Of a stretch of DNA of 43,929 bases, positions 24,967-34,025 are shown in pieces; position 1 is the first letter of the stretch; each line of letters opens with the position of its first letter. A program made the translations under genes and the position numbers. Where the stretch lies: contig NZ_CCAS010000036.1 in assembly GCF_000612625.1 (NCBI RefSeq), forward strand, positions 1-43,929, given 5' to 3'. Below the pieces are notes generated by a model. It was given only the letters and a program-made list of their open reading frames with translations, did no database searches and had not been told where the DNA came from. This DNA is from Neobacillus jeddahensis. Its GTDB lineage: Bacteria > Bacillota > Bacilli > Bacillales > Cytobacillaceae.

Positions 24967-27153
24967 TTGATGCTTACTTTGATGTTTATGTCTCATCGTC
25001 AAATAGCCAATCGTTACTAGAGCAAATCCAACAAGGTAACTCAACAGAATCATACTATTTTGCCACATGAAACCATAATCTCCACTTGAAATAACAGCTT
25101 TAAAGCCTTGAACCGAATAGGTCATTGGCAATAATACGTTAAAATGCTGTAGGAAGTTTGGAATTAACTCAAGTGGGAATGTCCCAGCACTTGTTGTTAA
25201 TTGAAAAATTAAAATGACAATAGCAAGAAAACGTCCTGCATCTGCCAGTGCTGACACAAGCAATTGAATTAACGCAACAAACGTTAAACTTGTAATAATA
25301 GAAAATAGGATAAATCTTGGGATACTTTGAACGTCAAGCCCTAACCCCGCTAAAAGAATCACGTCCGCTAGAATTGCTTGAAAAACTCCAATCCCCGCCA
25401 TGATGGCAAACTTACTCCAAAACCAGTTAAACCCACTAGCAGGTGTAACAGCTGTGTCACGAAGCGGGAAGACAATTGATAATAGTAATGCCCCGACAAA
25501 CAAACCTAATGAAAGAAAATATGGGGCAAAGCCTGTTCCATAATTCGGTACATGATTAATTTTTTCATTATCAAGTTTAACGGGATCCGCCATCATATTA
25601 TAGGTTTTATCATCTGCGTGTACCTGTGAAGCCTCTTCAGCACCAGCTGAAAGCTTATCAGCTAGTTCCTTAGCACCTGAAGAAAGAGTCGTTGTGCCGT
25701 CTTTTAATTGGGCTGAACCATCTGCCAGTTGCCCAGCACCTGAAGTCATTGCGGTTGAGCCATCAGTTAATTGATTCATTCCACTAATAAGAGAAGAAGA
25801 TCCACTTGTAAGTTTATCTGCTCCTGCTTTTGCTTCTACAAATTTCTGACCAAACTGATTCATTCCCGCATTAAAATCCTGTTGCCCCGCAACTAACTTA
25901 TTCGCACCATTTTCAAGTAAAGTACTTCCAGCTGATAATTGTGCGATGCCTTGTTGCAATTGGAGTTGACCATTGTTTAATACACCAAGCTTATCAGTCA
26001 AGACACTTGCACCATTAGACAATTGGCCGGCTGAATCGGATAAAGTTTTGGTTCCATCCTTTAATTGAGTGCTGCCATTTTCAAGGGCCTGTAATCCCTG
26101 TTCTAATGCTACTTTTTGATCAGGTGGTAATGCACTTAAGAAAGGAGTTAACTGCGCCTTTAAATCCTTTATCCCTTGATTTAAAGACTCAGCACCTGCC
26201 ACAGCTGTTTTTGATCCTTGCTGCCACTCACTTAACTTTGTTACAAGAGTGTTTGCACCATCTTTAATCTGCGCTGTTCCACCAACAACCTCAGGCATTT
26301 TACCATTTACAATCTGAATACCTTCTTTTGCTGTTTTAATACCGGTTTGTAAATCCTTGCTACCACTTTCAAGCTGTACAGAAGCAGTTTGAAGTTGTTT
26401 TTGCCCAATCAATAATTGACCAAGACCATCGTTTAAGGTTTTATTACCTTCAGCAAGTTGATTTACTCCAGAAGCTGCAGATTTCATTCCATCATTAAAC
26501 TCGATTGATTTTTCAGCAAGCGTTGCTAAACCTGCGTTTATATCCCCTGCACCTTTATTTAAGTCCACAGAACCATCGCTTAATTGTCCTGCCCCGTCAC
26601 TCGCTTTCACTACTCCGTCAGCCAGCTCCGTAACTTTATCAAACATCGTTTCAGCGTACGTCTCTGTTACCTTTTCAGCAACCGCTGTTTTGATTTTTTC
26701 AATCGCTGTACCACCTATTTGTGCTGACAAGAAATTAAAACTCTCATTAGGCGTATAAATTAGTTCAAGCTTTTTCGGATTTTCATCCAGTAATGTAGTT
26801 GCATTTTTAGAGAAATCTTTCGGAATTTCAATCACCATGTAATATTTTTGGTCTTTTAGGTCTTCATAGCCTTCATTTTTATCGACGAATTCAAAACCAA
26901 AATCTTTACTTTTCTTTAGATTCGCAACTAAGTCATCACCCAGCTTTAGGTGATCTCCATCAAGTGTTGCACCAGCATCTTCATTCACAATCGCCACAGG
27001 CAGTTCGTCAAGCTTGTCATACGGATCCCAGAATGCCCACAAAAACATACCGGCATATAAGACAGGGACAAACATAACTGCGATAATCGGAATTAAGACT
27101 TTTTTATTTTTTAAAATCGAAAAAAGCTCTTCCTTTAACAAGATGTTTTTCAC
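24946..27153 (-). CDS. yhgE: YhgE/Pip family membrane protein
   Basis: 735 aa. One N-terminal membrane segment (about residues 20-42), a large extracellular region (about 45-520), and five to six C-terminal membrane segments. The extracellular part from about residue 170 consists of many degenerate heptad-like repeats (L.DG...L..G), forming a long rod. This is the YhgE/phage-infection-protein (Pip) layout, also related to EsaA of type VII secretion. In lactococci Pip is a phage receptor; the role in Bacillus is unclear. AGGAGG lies before the ATG. In B. subtilis the TetR-type gene yhgD precedes it; none is present here, but three inverted repeats lie upstream. Confidence 0.88.
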   Translation of the reverse strand: MKNILLKEELFSILKNKKVLIPIIAVMFVPVLYAGMFLWAFWDPYDKLDELPVAIVNEDAGATLDGDHLKLGDDLVANLKKSKDFGFEFVDKNEGYEDLKDQKYYMVIEIPKDFSKNATTLLDENPKKLELIYTPNESFNFLSAQIGGTAIEKIKTAVAEKVTETYAETMFDKVTELADGVVKASDGAGQLSDGSVDLNKGAGDINAGLATLAEKSIEFNDGMKSAASGVNQLAEGNKTLNDGLGQLLIGQKQLQTASVQLESGSKDLQTGIKTAKEGIQIVNGKMPEVVGGTAQIKDGANTLVTKLSEWQQGSKTAVAGAESLNQGIKDLKAQLTPFLSALPPDQKVALEQGLQALENGSTQLKDGTKTLSDSAGQLSNGASVLTDKLGVLNNGQLQLQQGIAQLSAGSTLLENGANKLVAGQQDFNAGMNQFGQKFVEAKAGADKLTSGSSSLISGMNQLTDGSTAMTSGAGQLADGSAQLKDGTTTLSSGAKELADKLSAGAEEASQVHADDKTYNMMADPVKLDNEKINHVPNYGTGFAPYFLSLGLFVGALLLSIVFPLRDTAVTPASGFNWFWSKFAIMAGIGVFQAILADVILLAGLGLDVQSIPRFILFSIITSLTFVALIQLLVSALADAGRFLAIVILIFQLTTSAGTFPLELIPNFLQHFNVLLPMTYSVQGFKAVISSGDYGFMWQNSMILLSYLVGFALVTIGYLTMRHKHQSKHQTQLLSE

Positions 27154-27176
27154 CTAAGATGCCTCCTTTTTATTTT

Positions 27177-27199
27177 TGACTAATTTGTTCATTTAGTCA
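27177..27199. promoter_or_regulatory. Inverted repeat 1 upstream of yhgE
   Basis: Perfect 7-bp half-sites TGACTAA and TTAGTCA with a 9-bp centre, 23 bp in total. Size and form fit a TetR-family operator. It lies 24 bp upstream of the yhgE start. Confidence 0.5.
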
Positions 27200-27216
27200 T
27201 TTTATCTTTAGAAATT

Positions 27217-27240
27217 AGGATTATCTCATGAGACAATCCT
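27217..27240. promoter_or_regulatory. Inverted repeat 2 upstream of yhgE
   Basis: 24-bp near-perfect palindrome: AGGATT, then TCTCATGAGA in the centre, then AATCCT, with one mismatched pair. No T-run follows on either strand, so it is not a normal terminator. It lies midway between the two TGAC-type inverted repeats. Confidence 0.5.
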
Positions 27241-27250
27241 GTAAAAAAAA

Positions 27251-27273
27251 TGACCAAATGAATATTTCGGTCA
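27251..27273. promoter_or_regulatory. Inverted repeat 3 upstream of yhgE
   Basis: Half-sites TGACC and GGTCA with further A-T pairing inside, again 23 bp overall, i.e. the same geometry as repeat 1. Suggests two operators for one dimeric regulator, 74 bp apart start to start. Confidence 0.5.
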
Positions 27274-27324
27274 GTTAATACTTTAAGAGTATACAACCAT
27301 TTATATTTATTGGCAAGTATGAAT

Positions 27325-27363
27325 TAAAAAAAGAAGAAGCTGTTAGAAATGAACAGCTTCTTC
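27325..27363 (-). terminator. Terminator of hemEHY, overlapping the hemY 3' end
   Basis: Perfect 12-bp arms GAAGAAGCTGTT and AACAGCTTCTTC, 7-nt loop, then TTTTTTT on the minus strand. The upstream arm encodes the last residues EEAV and the TAA stop lies in the loop and downstream arm. Confidence 0.92.
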
Positions 27364-28788
27364 TGCATTATTTTCCATTTTCAAGTAATCTAACACACTC
27401 TGAACGGCTGCTTCCCCTTGATCAATACAATCAGGAACCCCAACTCCTCCATAGGATGAGCCTGCAAGAAACACTCCTGGCAATTCTGCTTTAATCCTGT
27501 CTAGAATGGTTGCTAGGCGTTGCTTATGGCCAACTGTGTATTGCGGCATCGAATTATTCCATCTTGTCACGATGGCAAACTCAGGGTCCATGGTAATATC
27601 CATTGTCTTTTTCAAATCATCCAGGACAATTTTTATTATTTGATCATCAGACAAATCCACAATCGTTTCATCGCCCGATCTTCCAACATAACAACGAAGG
27701 AGTGCTTTCCCTTCAGGTGTAGAGTGCTCCCATTTTTTATGGGTCCACGTGCAAGCAGTAATAGAATAATCTCCATTTCTTGAAACCACAAACCCTGTTC
27801 CATCAATATCCCTTTTAATCGCTTCCTTTGGAAAAGCTAATGTTACGGTAGCAACAGAAGTCGATGGAACGGTTTTAAATGGGTCAAAAAGGGGGTAATC
27901 GGAAAACATCGACTGCGTTACCTTATGCGGTGTTGCGGCAATAATACTATCTGCTTTTACCGTTTCACCATTATTGAGATACACCTCATAGCCGTGTGTA
28001 GATTTAATTATTTTATCAACGCGATGCCCTTTTAAAATCGTATCGGGGTCAAGTTTTGCTTCAATTGCTTCGGCAAAGGATTGCAGCCCTGTTTTAAACG
28101 TTAAGAAACTACCTTTTTTCCTGTCATTATTCTCAGGCCTTTGGACTGGAGCAGGCGCCGTCTTTTTCATTCCCATGATCAGGCTTCGATATTTCTGTTC
28201 CACCTCATAAAATTGCGGGAAGGTCGACATTAGGCTTAATTGATCAATATCACCAGCATAAATTCCCGATAATAATGGTTCAATTAAATTTTCAACCACT
28301 TCATCGCCTAATCTTCTTCTAAAGAATTGTCCTAATGATTGATCTTTTCCGCTTTCAGAACGAGGTAGAATCAAATCAGCTGCAGCTCTTAGTTTACCAG
28401 GAATTGAAAATAGACCTGTTGTCAGAAAAGGTCCTATTTCTGTTGGAATTCCCATGATCGAACCACCGGGCATTGAATGAAGTTTCTCATTAACAAGAAC
28501 ATATGATTTACCCGTGGAATTAGGAACTAATTTGTCATCCATGCCGACTTCTTTTGCCAAGCGAATGATACTTGTTTTTCTTGCTAAAAATGAATCTGGT
28601 CCCCTCTCAATCGTAAATCCGTCTCTAATAACGGTTTGCATTTTACCGCCGAGACGGTGGGATGATTCGATAAGTTGAATTTCAATTGGAAGTTTATGTT
28701 CTTGAATTGTTTTTTGAAGATAATAAGCTGCTGTAAGTCCAGCAATACCTCCTCCAACAATGATAACTTTCCGGTTATCTTCCGCCAC
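27343..28788 (-). CDS. hemY: Coproporphyrinogen III oxidase HemY (CgoX)
   Basis: About 481 aa. FAD enzyme that oxidises coproporphyrinogen III to coproporphyrin III in the Gram-positive haem route (earlier called protoporphyrinogen oxidase). N-terminal dinucleotide motif VIIVGGGIAGLTAAYYL, ERGPDSFLARK near residue 55, and the C-terminal FAD motif VFLAGSSYGGVGVPDCIDQG. Two in-frame GTG starts exist (28797, 28788); TAGGTGA is 5 nt from 28788 and overlaps 28797, so I choose 28788. Last gene of hemE-hemH-hemY. Confidence 0.93.
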   Translation of the reverse strand: MAEDNRKVIIVGGGIAGLTAAYYLQKTIQEHKLPIEIQLIESSHRLGGKMQTVIRDGFTIERGPDSFLARKTSIIRLAKEVGMDDKLVPNSTGKSYVLVNEKLHSMPGGSIMGIPTEIGPFLTTGLFSIPGKLRAAADLILPRSESGKDQSLGQFFRRRLGDEVVENLIEPLLSGIYAGDIDQLSLMSTFPQFYEVEQKYRSLIMGMKKTAPAPVQRPENNDRKKGSFLTFKTGLQSFAEAIEAKLDPDTILKGHRVDKIIKSTHGYEVYLNNGETVKADSIIAATPHKVTQSMFSDYPLFDPFKTVPSTSVATVTLAFPKEAIKRDIDGTGFVVSRNGDYSITACTWTHKKWEHSTPEGKALLRCYVGRSGDETIVDLSDDQIIKIVLDDLKKTMDITMDPEFAIVTRWNNSMPQYTVGHKQRLATILDRIKAELPGVFLAGSSYGGVGVPDCIDQGEAAVQSVLDYLKMENNAEEAVHF

Positions 28789-28828
28789 GGATGTCACCTA
28801 CTTCCATATATAATTTCCGACCACTTAC

Positions 28829-29761
28829 TTACTCCGTTAATCTTTTTAGAACAACGGTAGCTAAACAATCAATAAATTCCGGCTTAGCATTGGGCATTTC
28901 AGGGCGATAATAACTTACCCCTAATTGATCTGTAACCGTTTTACATTCAATGTCATTATCATAAAGAACCTCTAAATGGTCACATACAAACCCCACTGGT
29001 GCATACACAAAGGCCGTATAGTGATGAGCCTCAAAAAGGTCCCTGGTAAGATCTTGGACGTCTGGTCCTATCCAAGGCTCTGGAGTATTCCCTGCGCTTT
29101 GCCATCCAATTTCTACATTTTTCACTCCAGCCTGCGCTGAAATTAAATCAGCAGTTTCTTGAAGTTGGCTCGGATATGGATCCCCAAATTGGAGAATTTT
29201 CTTTGGTAAACTATGTGCCGAAACAATTAACACTGCATGATCTCTTTCCACTGGAGGCATTTGTTCAAACACTTGCTTTATTTTATCAGCCCAATAGCCG
29301 ATAAATTTCGGTTCTTGGTACCAGCTGTCGATCGTCCTTATTTTCAGTCCGCCTAATTTTTTTGCTTCTTCTTCAGCTCGTCCATTATAGGATTTTACAC
29401 TGAAGGTAGAAAAATGTGGAGCAAGCACAATACTTACGGCCTCTTCAATTCCGTCATCATACATTTTCTTAACGGCATCTTCAATAAACGGTTTATTATG
29501 TTTTAAGCCAAGGTACATACTGAATTCAAATTCATCTTGAATTTGATTTAGATGTTCTTCCAGCAATTCTGCTTGATCAAGTGTGATTCTTGCCAATGGA
29601 GAAATTCCCCCGATCGCTTCATAACGAGTACGGAGATCATCGAGCATTTCAGGAGTTGGTTTCCGACCATGGCGGATATGCGTATAATATCCTTCTATAT
29701 CCTCTATTGAATTTGGGGTACCGTACGCCATTACTAACAGACCCATTTTCTTTTTTGTCAT
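28829..29761 (-). CDS. hemH: Coproporphyrin ferrochelatase HemH (CpfC)
   Basis: 310 aa, the same length as the B. subtilis enzyme. Inserts ferrous iron into coproporphyrin III. Begins [16 protein letters not shown]; the iron-binding histidine region [14 protein letters not shown] and the acidic [10 protein letters not shown] region are intact. ATG 29761 has GAGGTG 6 nt upstream; a start nine bases earlier is less well placed. Middle gene of the hem cluster, 40 bp before hemY. Confidence 0.95.
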   Translation of the reverse strand: MTKKKMGLLVMAYGTPNSIEDIEGYYTHIRHGRKPTPEMLDDLRTRYEAIGGISPLARITLDQAELLEEHLNQIQDEFEFSMYLGLKHNKPFIEDAVKKMYDDGIEEAVSIVLAPHFSTFSVKSYNGRAEEEAKKLGGLKIRTIDSWYQEPKFIGYWADKIKQVFEQMPPVERDHAVLIVSAHSLPKKILQFGDPYPSQLQETADLISAQAGVKNVEIGWQSAGNTPEPWIGPDVQDLTRDLFEAHHYTAFVYAPVGFVCDHLEVLYDNDIECKTVTDQLGVSYYRPEMPNAKPEFIDCLATVVLKRLTE

Positions 29762-29862
29762 ATTTCGCACCTCATTTTAAGTCTCTTATCATCTATCCAA
29801 ACATTATCACCTTATTGTGCCAAAAAATCGGACGTCTTACCAATGTTAAGAACTACGAAAGA

Positions 29863-30909
29863 TTAACGACTTAATTTGGATGCCGAATACTCATGAATAA
29901 ACGATGCCAATCTTTTTAACGTCTCTGGATTGACAGAAGGGAATACCCCATGACCTAGGTTAAAGATGTATCCGTCTTGCGCCATTCCTTGATCCAAGAT
30001 GGCCTTTGCTTTTTCCTCAATAACTTCCCATGGTGCTAATAAAATGGCCGGATCAAGATTGCCTTGGACAGTTTTATGAATACCCATTTCTCTTGCCTGA
30101 TGAATCGGCAAACGCCAATCTAGTCCTACCACATCAAGCGGAAGGTCATTCCATTCCAAAGCTAGATGACTTGCTCCAACCCCGAACATAATTAATGGCA
30201 CATTTTCATCTTTTAATGATGCAAAGATTCGATTCATAATCGGTTTGATGAAATAGCGGTAGTCCTCGACATTTAATGCCCCAACCCATGAATCAAAAAT
30301 CTGGATGGCCGTTGCTCCTGCCTTTATTTGGGACTTCACATATGTAATGATCATATCGCCAAGCTTATCCATCAAGGCGAACCAAGCCTTTGGCTCAGAA
30401 TACATGAACGCTTTTGTCTTATTGTAGTTCTTTGATGGACCGCCCTCAATCATATAGCTGGCAAGTGTAAACGGTGCCCCAGAGAAACCAATTAACGGTA
30501 CAGACAATTGCTCTTGAGTTAATAATTTGATTGTATCTAATACATAGGGGACATCCTCTTCTGGATGAATCTCTCCCAGTTTTTCAACATCGGCTAAGGA
30601 ACGAATCGGATTATCAATTACGGGTCCAATCCCACCCTTTATTTCAACGTCCATACCAATAGCAGGAAGCGGTGTCATGATATCTTTATATAAAATGGCA
30701 GCATCGACATTATACTGCTCGACAGGCAGGCGAGTGACATACGCGCAAAGCTCTGGTTGGTGTGTGATTTCAAATAAGGAATACTTTTCTTTAATCTCAC
30801 GGTATTCCGGTTGAGAACGACCTGCTTGGCGCATGTACCAAACCGGAACATGGTCTGTTTTTTCTCCTCTTGCTGCTTTTAAAAATGTTTCATTCATAAT
30901 TCTTGTCAT
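29863..30909 (-). CDS. hemE: Uroporphyrinogen decarboxylase HemE
   Basis: 348 aa. Removes four carboxyl groups from uroporphyrinogen III to give coproporphyrinogen III. N-terminal signature [16 protein letters not shown], then [17 protein letters not shown] and IFDSWVGAL, all conserved. ATG 30909 has AAAGGTGG 9 nt upstream; 13 further in-frame upstream codons are rejected. First gene of hemE-hemH-hemY; divergent from hmoB, so haem synthesis and breakdown genes share a 264-bp control region. Confidence 0.95.
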   Translation of the reverse strand: MTRIMNETFLKAARGEKTDHVPVWYMRQAGRSQPEYREIKEKYSLFEITHQPELCAYVTRLPVEQYNVDAAILYKDIMTPLPAIGMDVEIKGGIGPVIDNPIRSLADVEKLGEIHPEEDVPYVLDTIKLLTQEQLSVPLIGFSGAPFTLASYMIEGGPSKNYNKTKAFMYSEPKAWFALMDKLGDMIITYVKSQIKAGATAIQIFDSWVGALNVEDYRYFIKPIMNRIFASLKDENVPLIMFGVGASHLALEWNDLPLDVVGLDWRLPIHQAREMGIHKTVQGNLDPAILLAPWEVIEEKAKAILDQGMAQDGYIFNLGHGVFPSVNPETLKRLASFIHEYSASKLSR

Positions 30910-31173
30910 TACTATAGTCCACCTTTCATAGACATGTCTGTTTTCCATTTTAATATATTGAACTTAATTTTAAAAACGTTGAAATCCAATTTTTTTTACA
31001 TAGACTGTCTTCACTATAGCGATTAATCCTATTTGTGTATAGCTAACGATAATAACTGTCAAAAAAAAGTCGTTTTTATAATGGAGAATTTGCTTTAATT
31101 AACACAAGGCATATCGAAATAGACAAAGTATAAACTAGTAGAAGAGTATTATTATTATGGGGGGAGTAAAAAA

Positions 31174-31671
31174 ATGAATGTCTATATGACAGTAGGGACA
31201 CTCGACTTTTTAAAACGAATGGAATCCAACTATCCGAATGAGGAAATGGTGACCATGGTCAATGAAGATGGGGCATTATTACTTCACGAAACTAATACTG
31301 GAACAGTATTTAAACAAGCACGTAGATATGAAGTAATAGAATCACACGGAAAACTAAAAAACGAGGGTTTTGTTGTCATGAACAACATCGCTGTGACAGA
31401 TGAAGGGCGCCCGGTATTCGAGCATCAATTTAAAAACCAATCTAAGCAGATAAAATGCGAGCCTGGATTAATGGTTTATAAACTACTTAGACCTTTATCA
31501 TCCAATACCTATGTCATCCTGACCTGTTGGGAGAATGAAGCCTTTTATCAAAAGTGGCAGAAATCCGATTCATTCTTCGATGGAGCTAAGCATAAATTTG
31601 CAGGCATGGATGAACAGCCAAAAATTTTCACAAGCGCACCCTATGTAAGTAATTTCACCATAACGACATAA
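31174..31671 (+). CDS. hmoB: Haem-degrading monooxygenase HmoB
   Basis: 165 aa. C-terminal ABM-type domain (about residues 66-160) of the IsdG-like haem monooxygenases, which open haem and release iron. Residues corresponding to the Asn-Trp-His set are visible: Asn in VVMNNIAVTDEG, Trp in LTCWENEAFY and His in AKHKFAG. The N-terminal 60 residues are the extension typical of HmoB. GGGGGGAG lies 7 nt before the ATG. Located beside hemE as in B. subtilis (yhgC). A TATAAT at 31077-31082 may be the -10 box. B. subtilis pbpF, which lies nearby there, is absent. Confidence 0.88.
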   Translation: MNVYMTVGTLDFLKRMESNYPNEEMVTMVNEDGALLLHETNTGTVFKQARRYEVIESHGKLKNEGFVVMNNIAVTDEGRPVFEHQFKNQSKQIKCEPGLMVYKLLRPLSSNTYVILTCWENEAFYQKWQKSDSFFDGAKHKFAGMDEQPKIFTSAPYVSNFTITT

Positions 31672-31680
31672 CAAATTTTT

Positions 31681-31710
31681 AAGAATGGACTATTTGTTCC
31701 ATTCTTTTTT
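31681..31710 (+). terminator. Terminator of hmoB
   Basis: Arms AAGAATGGA (31681-31689) and TCCATTCTT (31698-31706) followed by TTTTG. Ten bases after the stop codon. Confidence 0.85.
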
Positions 31711-31824
31711 GTTTATTTACCTAAAAATATTTCTTTTTCTCACTCTCACCACTTGTTGCCATTTTCATATTCTGTATTACATCCAACAGGGCTATAGCCC
31801 TTGGATAGAAAGGAGAGAATGTGA

Positions 31825-33222
31825 ATGCTAATCGAGCTTACAGCTCTTCATTGGATATATGTGACCTTTATTGTGTTAATCATTGGATTTATGGTCATGC
31901 GAAGGGATACAACGATTGTTTGTATCATAGGGATTTTCCTCATTGCTCTTACCGCTACAGGCAGTTTAAGTCATTCCGTTAGCAGTATTTTCACCAGCTT
32001 TAGTTATGCAATAACAGAGTTATTGTCTACGATTCTTGTTATTTCGATTATTGTGGCGATGAGTCACACACTGACATCTACTGGGATCAATGATGTTATG
32101 ATTTCACCTTTTAGAAAATTAATTCGCAATCCTACCCTTGCCTATTGGACAATTGGAATCTTAATGATGGTTATCTCTTGGTTCTTTTGGCCATCCCCTG
32201 CAGTAGCCTTACTAGGTGCGGTCCTCCTGCCGGTGGCATTAAGGGCAGGTCTTCCAGCACTCGGTGTGGCAATGGCAATGAATTTGTTCGGACATGGAAT
32301 TGCATTATCAGGGGATTTTGTTATTCAAGCCGCACCTAAGCTTACGGCGGACGCAGCCGGTATTCCCATCCAGGAAGTCATAAATGCTAGTATTCCGTTA
32401 GTGTTTATTATGGGTCTTGTTACAACGGTTACGGCCTTCTACTTTTTAAAGAGAGATATGAAACGAGGGAAATTGACAGTAGCATCAACAAGCATAGAGG
32501 ATTCAACTGCTAAGAAAAGTGAAGCACCTGCCCTCCTATCCCTCACCCAAAGGCGTTTCTTTGCAATCCTAGTTCCACTCTTATTTGCTGCAGACGTGGC
32601 AGCCATGTCGATTCTTGATTTAACCGGTGGTGATGCTACAGCCTTGGTTGGCGGTACCTCAATCCTAATTCTCCTTTTCATCACTTTAACAAGTCATAAA
32701 AACAAGGGGCTTGAAAAAACAACCCAATTCCTAATTGAGGGCTTCCAGTTTGGTTTTAAGGTTTTCGGTCCCGTTATCCCGATTGCTGCTTTCTTCTATT
32801 TAGGTGATAGCGGTTTCACAAAAATTATTGGGGATTATTTACCGAAAGCTTCACAAGGTATCGTAAATGACTTGGGGATAGCCCTTGCGAATATTGTCCC
32901 ATTAAGTAAGGCAGTCGGGGCTGTGACCTTAACCACAGTAGGTGCAATCACAGGATTAGATGGCTCGGGATTCTCGGGAATTTCTCTTGCCGGATCAATC
33001 GCTAGTTTGTTCGCTGTCGCCATCGGTAAAGGGGTTGCAACGTTGACAGCACTTGGGCAAATTGCTGCGATCTGGGTTGGGGGAGGTACTCTCGTCCCAT
33101 GGGCATTAATTCCCGCTGCCGCCATTTGTAACGTGGATCCATTCGAACTGGCTAGACGGAACCTGATCCCCGTATTTATCGGGCTCATCGTCACCACGAT
33201 TGTCGCTATGTTCTTAATTTAA
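31825..33222 (+). CDS. Polytopic membrane permease, substrate unknown
   Basis: 465 aa, roughly 11-12 hydrophobic segments over the whole length, with one hydrophilic loop at about residues 210-240. Layout (two halves, glycine-rich re-entrant stretches such as FWPSPAVALLGAVLLPVALRAG and IWVGGGTLVPWALIPAAA) is reminiscent of ion-transporter-superfamily carriers (organic-acid or Na/H antiporter types), but I cannot name a family or substrate. AAGGAGAG lies 7 nt before the ATG. It is monocistronic, between hmoB and a convergent PAP2 gene, at a site where B. subtilis has other genes; probably an insertion or replacement. Confidence 0.7.
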   Translation: MLIELTALHWIYVTFIVLIIGFMVMRRDTTIVCIIGIFLIALTATGSLSHSVSSIFTSFSYAITELLSTILVISIIVAMSHTLTSTGINDVMISPFRKLIRNPTLAYWTIGILMMVISWFFWPSPAVALLGAVLLPVALRAGLPALGVAMAMNLFGHGIALSGDFVIQAAPKLTADAAGIPIQEVINASIPLVFIMGLVTTVTAFYFLKRDMKRGKLTVASTSIEDSTAKKSEAPALLSLTQRRFFAILVPLLFAADVAAMSILDLTGGDATALVGGTSILILLFITLTSHKNKGLEKTTQFLIEGFQFGFKVFGPVIPIAAFFYLGDSGFTKIIGDYLPKASQGIVNDLGIALANIVPLSKAVGAVTLTTVGAITGLDGSGFSGISLAGSIASLFAVAIGKGVATLTALGQIAAIWVGGGTLVPWALIPAAAICNVDPFELARRNLIPVFIGLIVTTIVAMFLI

Positions 33223-33223
33223 A

Positions 33224-33247
33224 TAGAGGCCGACATGTCGGCCTCTA
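33224..33247. terminator. 24-bp palindromic terminator, permease/PAP2 gene
   Basis: Perfect palindrome with arms TAGAGGCCGACA and TGTCGGCCTCTA, directly between two convergent stop codons. GC-rich stem but weak T-runs on both sides, so efficiency is uncertain. Confidence 0.65.
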
Positions 33248-33248
33248 C

Positions 33249-33884
33249 TCATTTAATCCGTTTCTTTAAGTATTTGTAAATGAAAAGCCAAATAGTTACC
33301 CATATAAATCCTAATGCATAGCCCCCTAATACATCCGAAGGATAATGGACATGTAAAATAATTCGGCTTGCCCCAATGAGAAGCAGTAAAATAGTTGCAA
33401 AACTCCCAATGATGATCTTAGTCGTTTTTGAACGATTCCCCTCCATTAATAAATAGGCAATCATGAAATAAACTACCATACCAACCATCGCATGTCCGCT
33501 AGGATAGCTGTAGCTTTCAACCTTAACTAAATGCTCCAGTTCCGGCCTTGGACGGACAAAAAGGTCTTTTAGTAAATTACTAACTTCATTCCCTAAGGCA
33601 ATCGATAAGGCTAGAACGGCTGCTCCAAGATAATTTCTCCTTCTTATTAATAACCAAGCTAACATCAGTAGTGCGACGATGCCAATCCCGATCTTATCCC
33701 CCATTTCAGTTATGAGAATAAAAAATGGAACGAATACATTTGGCGTGTGCGCTAACAAGCCTGCTACTTGATCATCCATCCAAAAAATACTATGGGCTGC
33801 TACCTTAATCGATGTAAATCCCGCGATGACCACGGCGAGTATCAAAAAAACGAATAAATAATTTGCTTTGCTTTTACCAATCAT
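33249..33884 (-). CDS. PAP2 family lipid phosphatase
   Basis: 211 aa, about six membrane segments. All three PAP2 motifs are present: KDLFVRPRP (K-x6-RP, about residues 106-114), YPSGHAM (PSGH) and SRIILHVHYPSD (SR-x5-H-x3-D). Such enzymes dephosphorylate phosphatidylglycerol phosphate or undecaprenyl pyrophosphate at the outer membrane face. Which one cannot be told. AAAGGA lies upstream of ATG 33884. It converges with the permease gene and is divergent from yhaA. Confidence 0.88.
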   Translation of the reverse strand: MIGKSKANYLFVFLILAVVIAGFTSIKVAAHSIFWMDDQVAGLLAHTPNVFVPFFILITEMGDKIGIGIVALLMLAWLLIRRRNYLGAAVLALSIALGNEVSNLLKDLFVRPRPELEHLVKVESYSYPSGHAMVGMVVYFMIAYLLMEGNRSKTTKIIIGSFATILLLLIGASRIILHVHYPSDVLGGYALGFIWVTIWLFIYKYLKKRIK

Positions 33885-34025
33885 TCCCCTATTCCTTTCA
33901 CACTGTCTATATAAAATACTTTTAAAAGTATAAAGAAAAACACGATAAAAATCTATATAATAGATTTAAAGTGTTAAAATAGTTTGAAAATACAATTTCA
34001 ATATCAATACACGGAGGGATTACAT

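Noticed and set aside
24761..24970. Plus-strand open frame ending in repeated SLNNCVY
   Set aside because: It is the antisense reading of the 21-bp tandem repeats and the yhgE terminator; no ribosome site or codon pattern of a gene.
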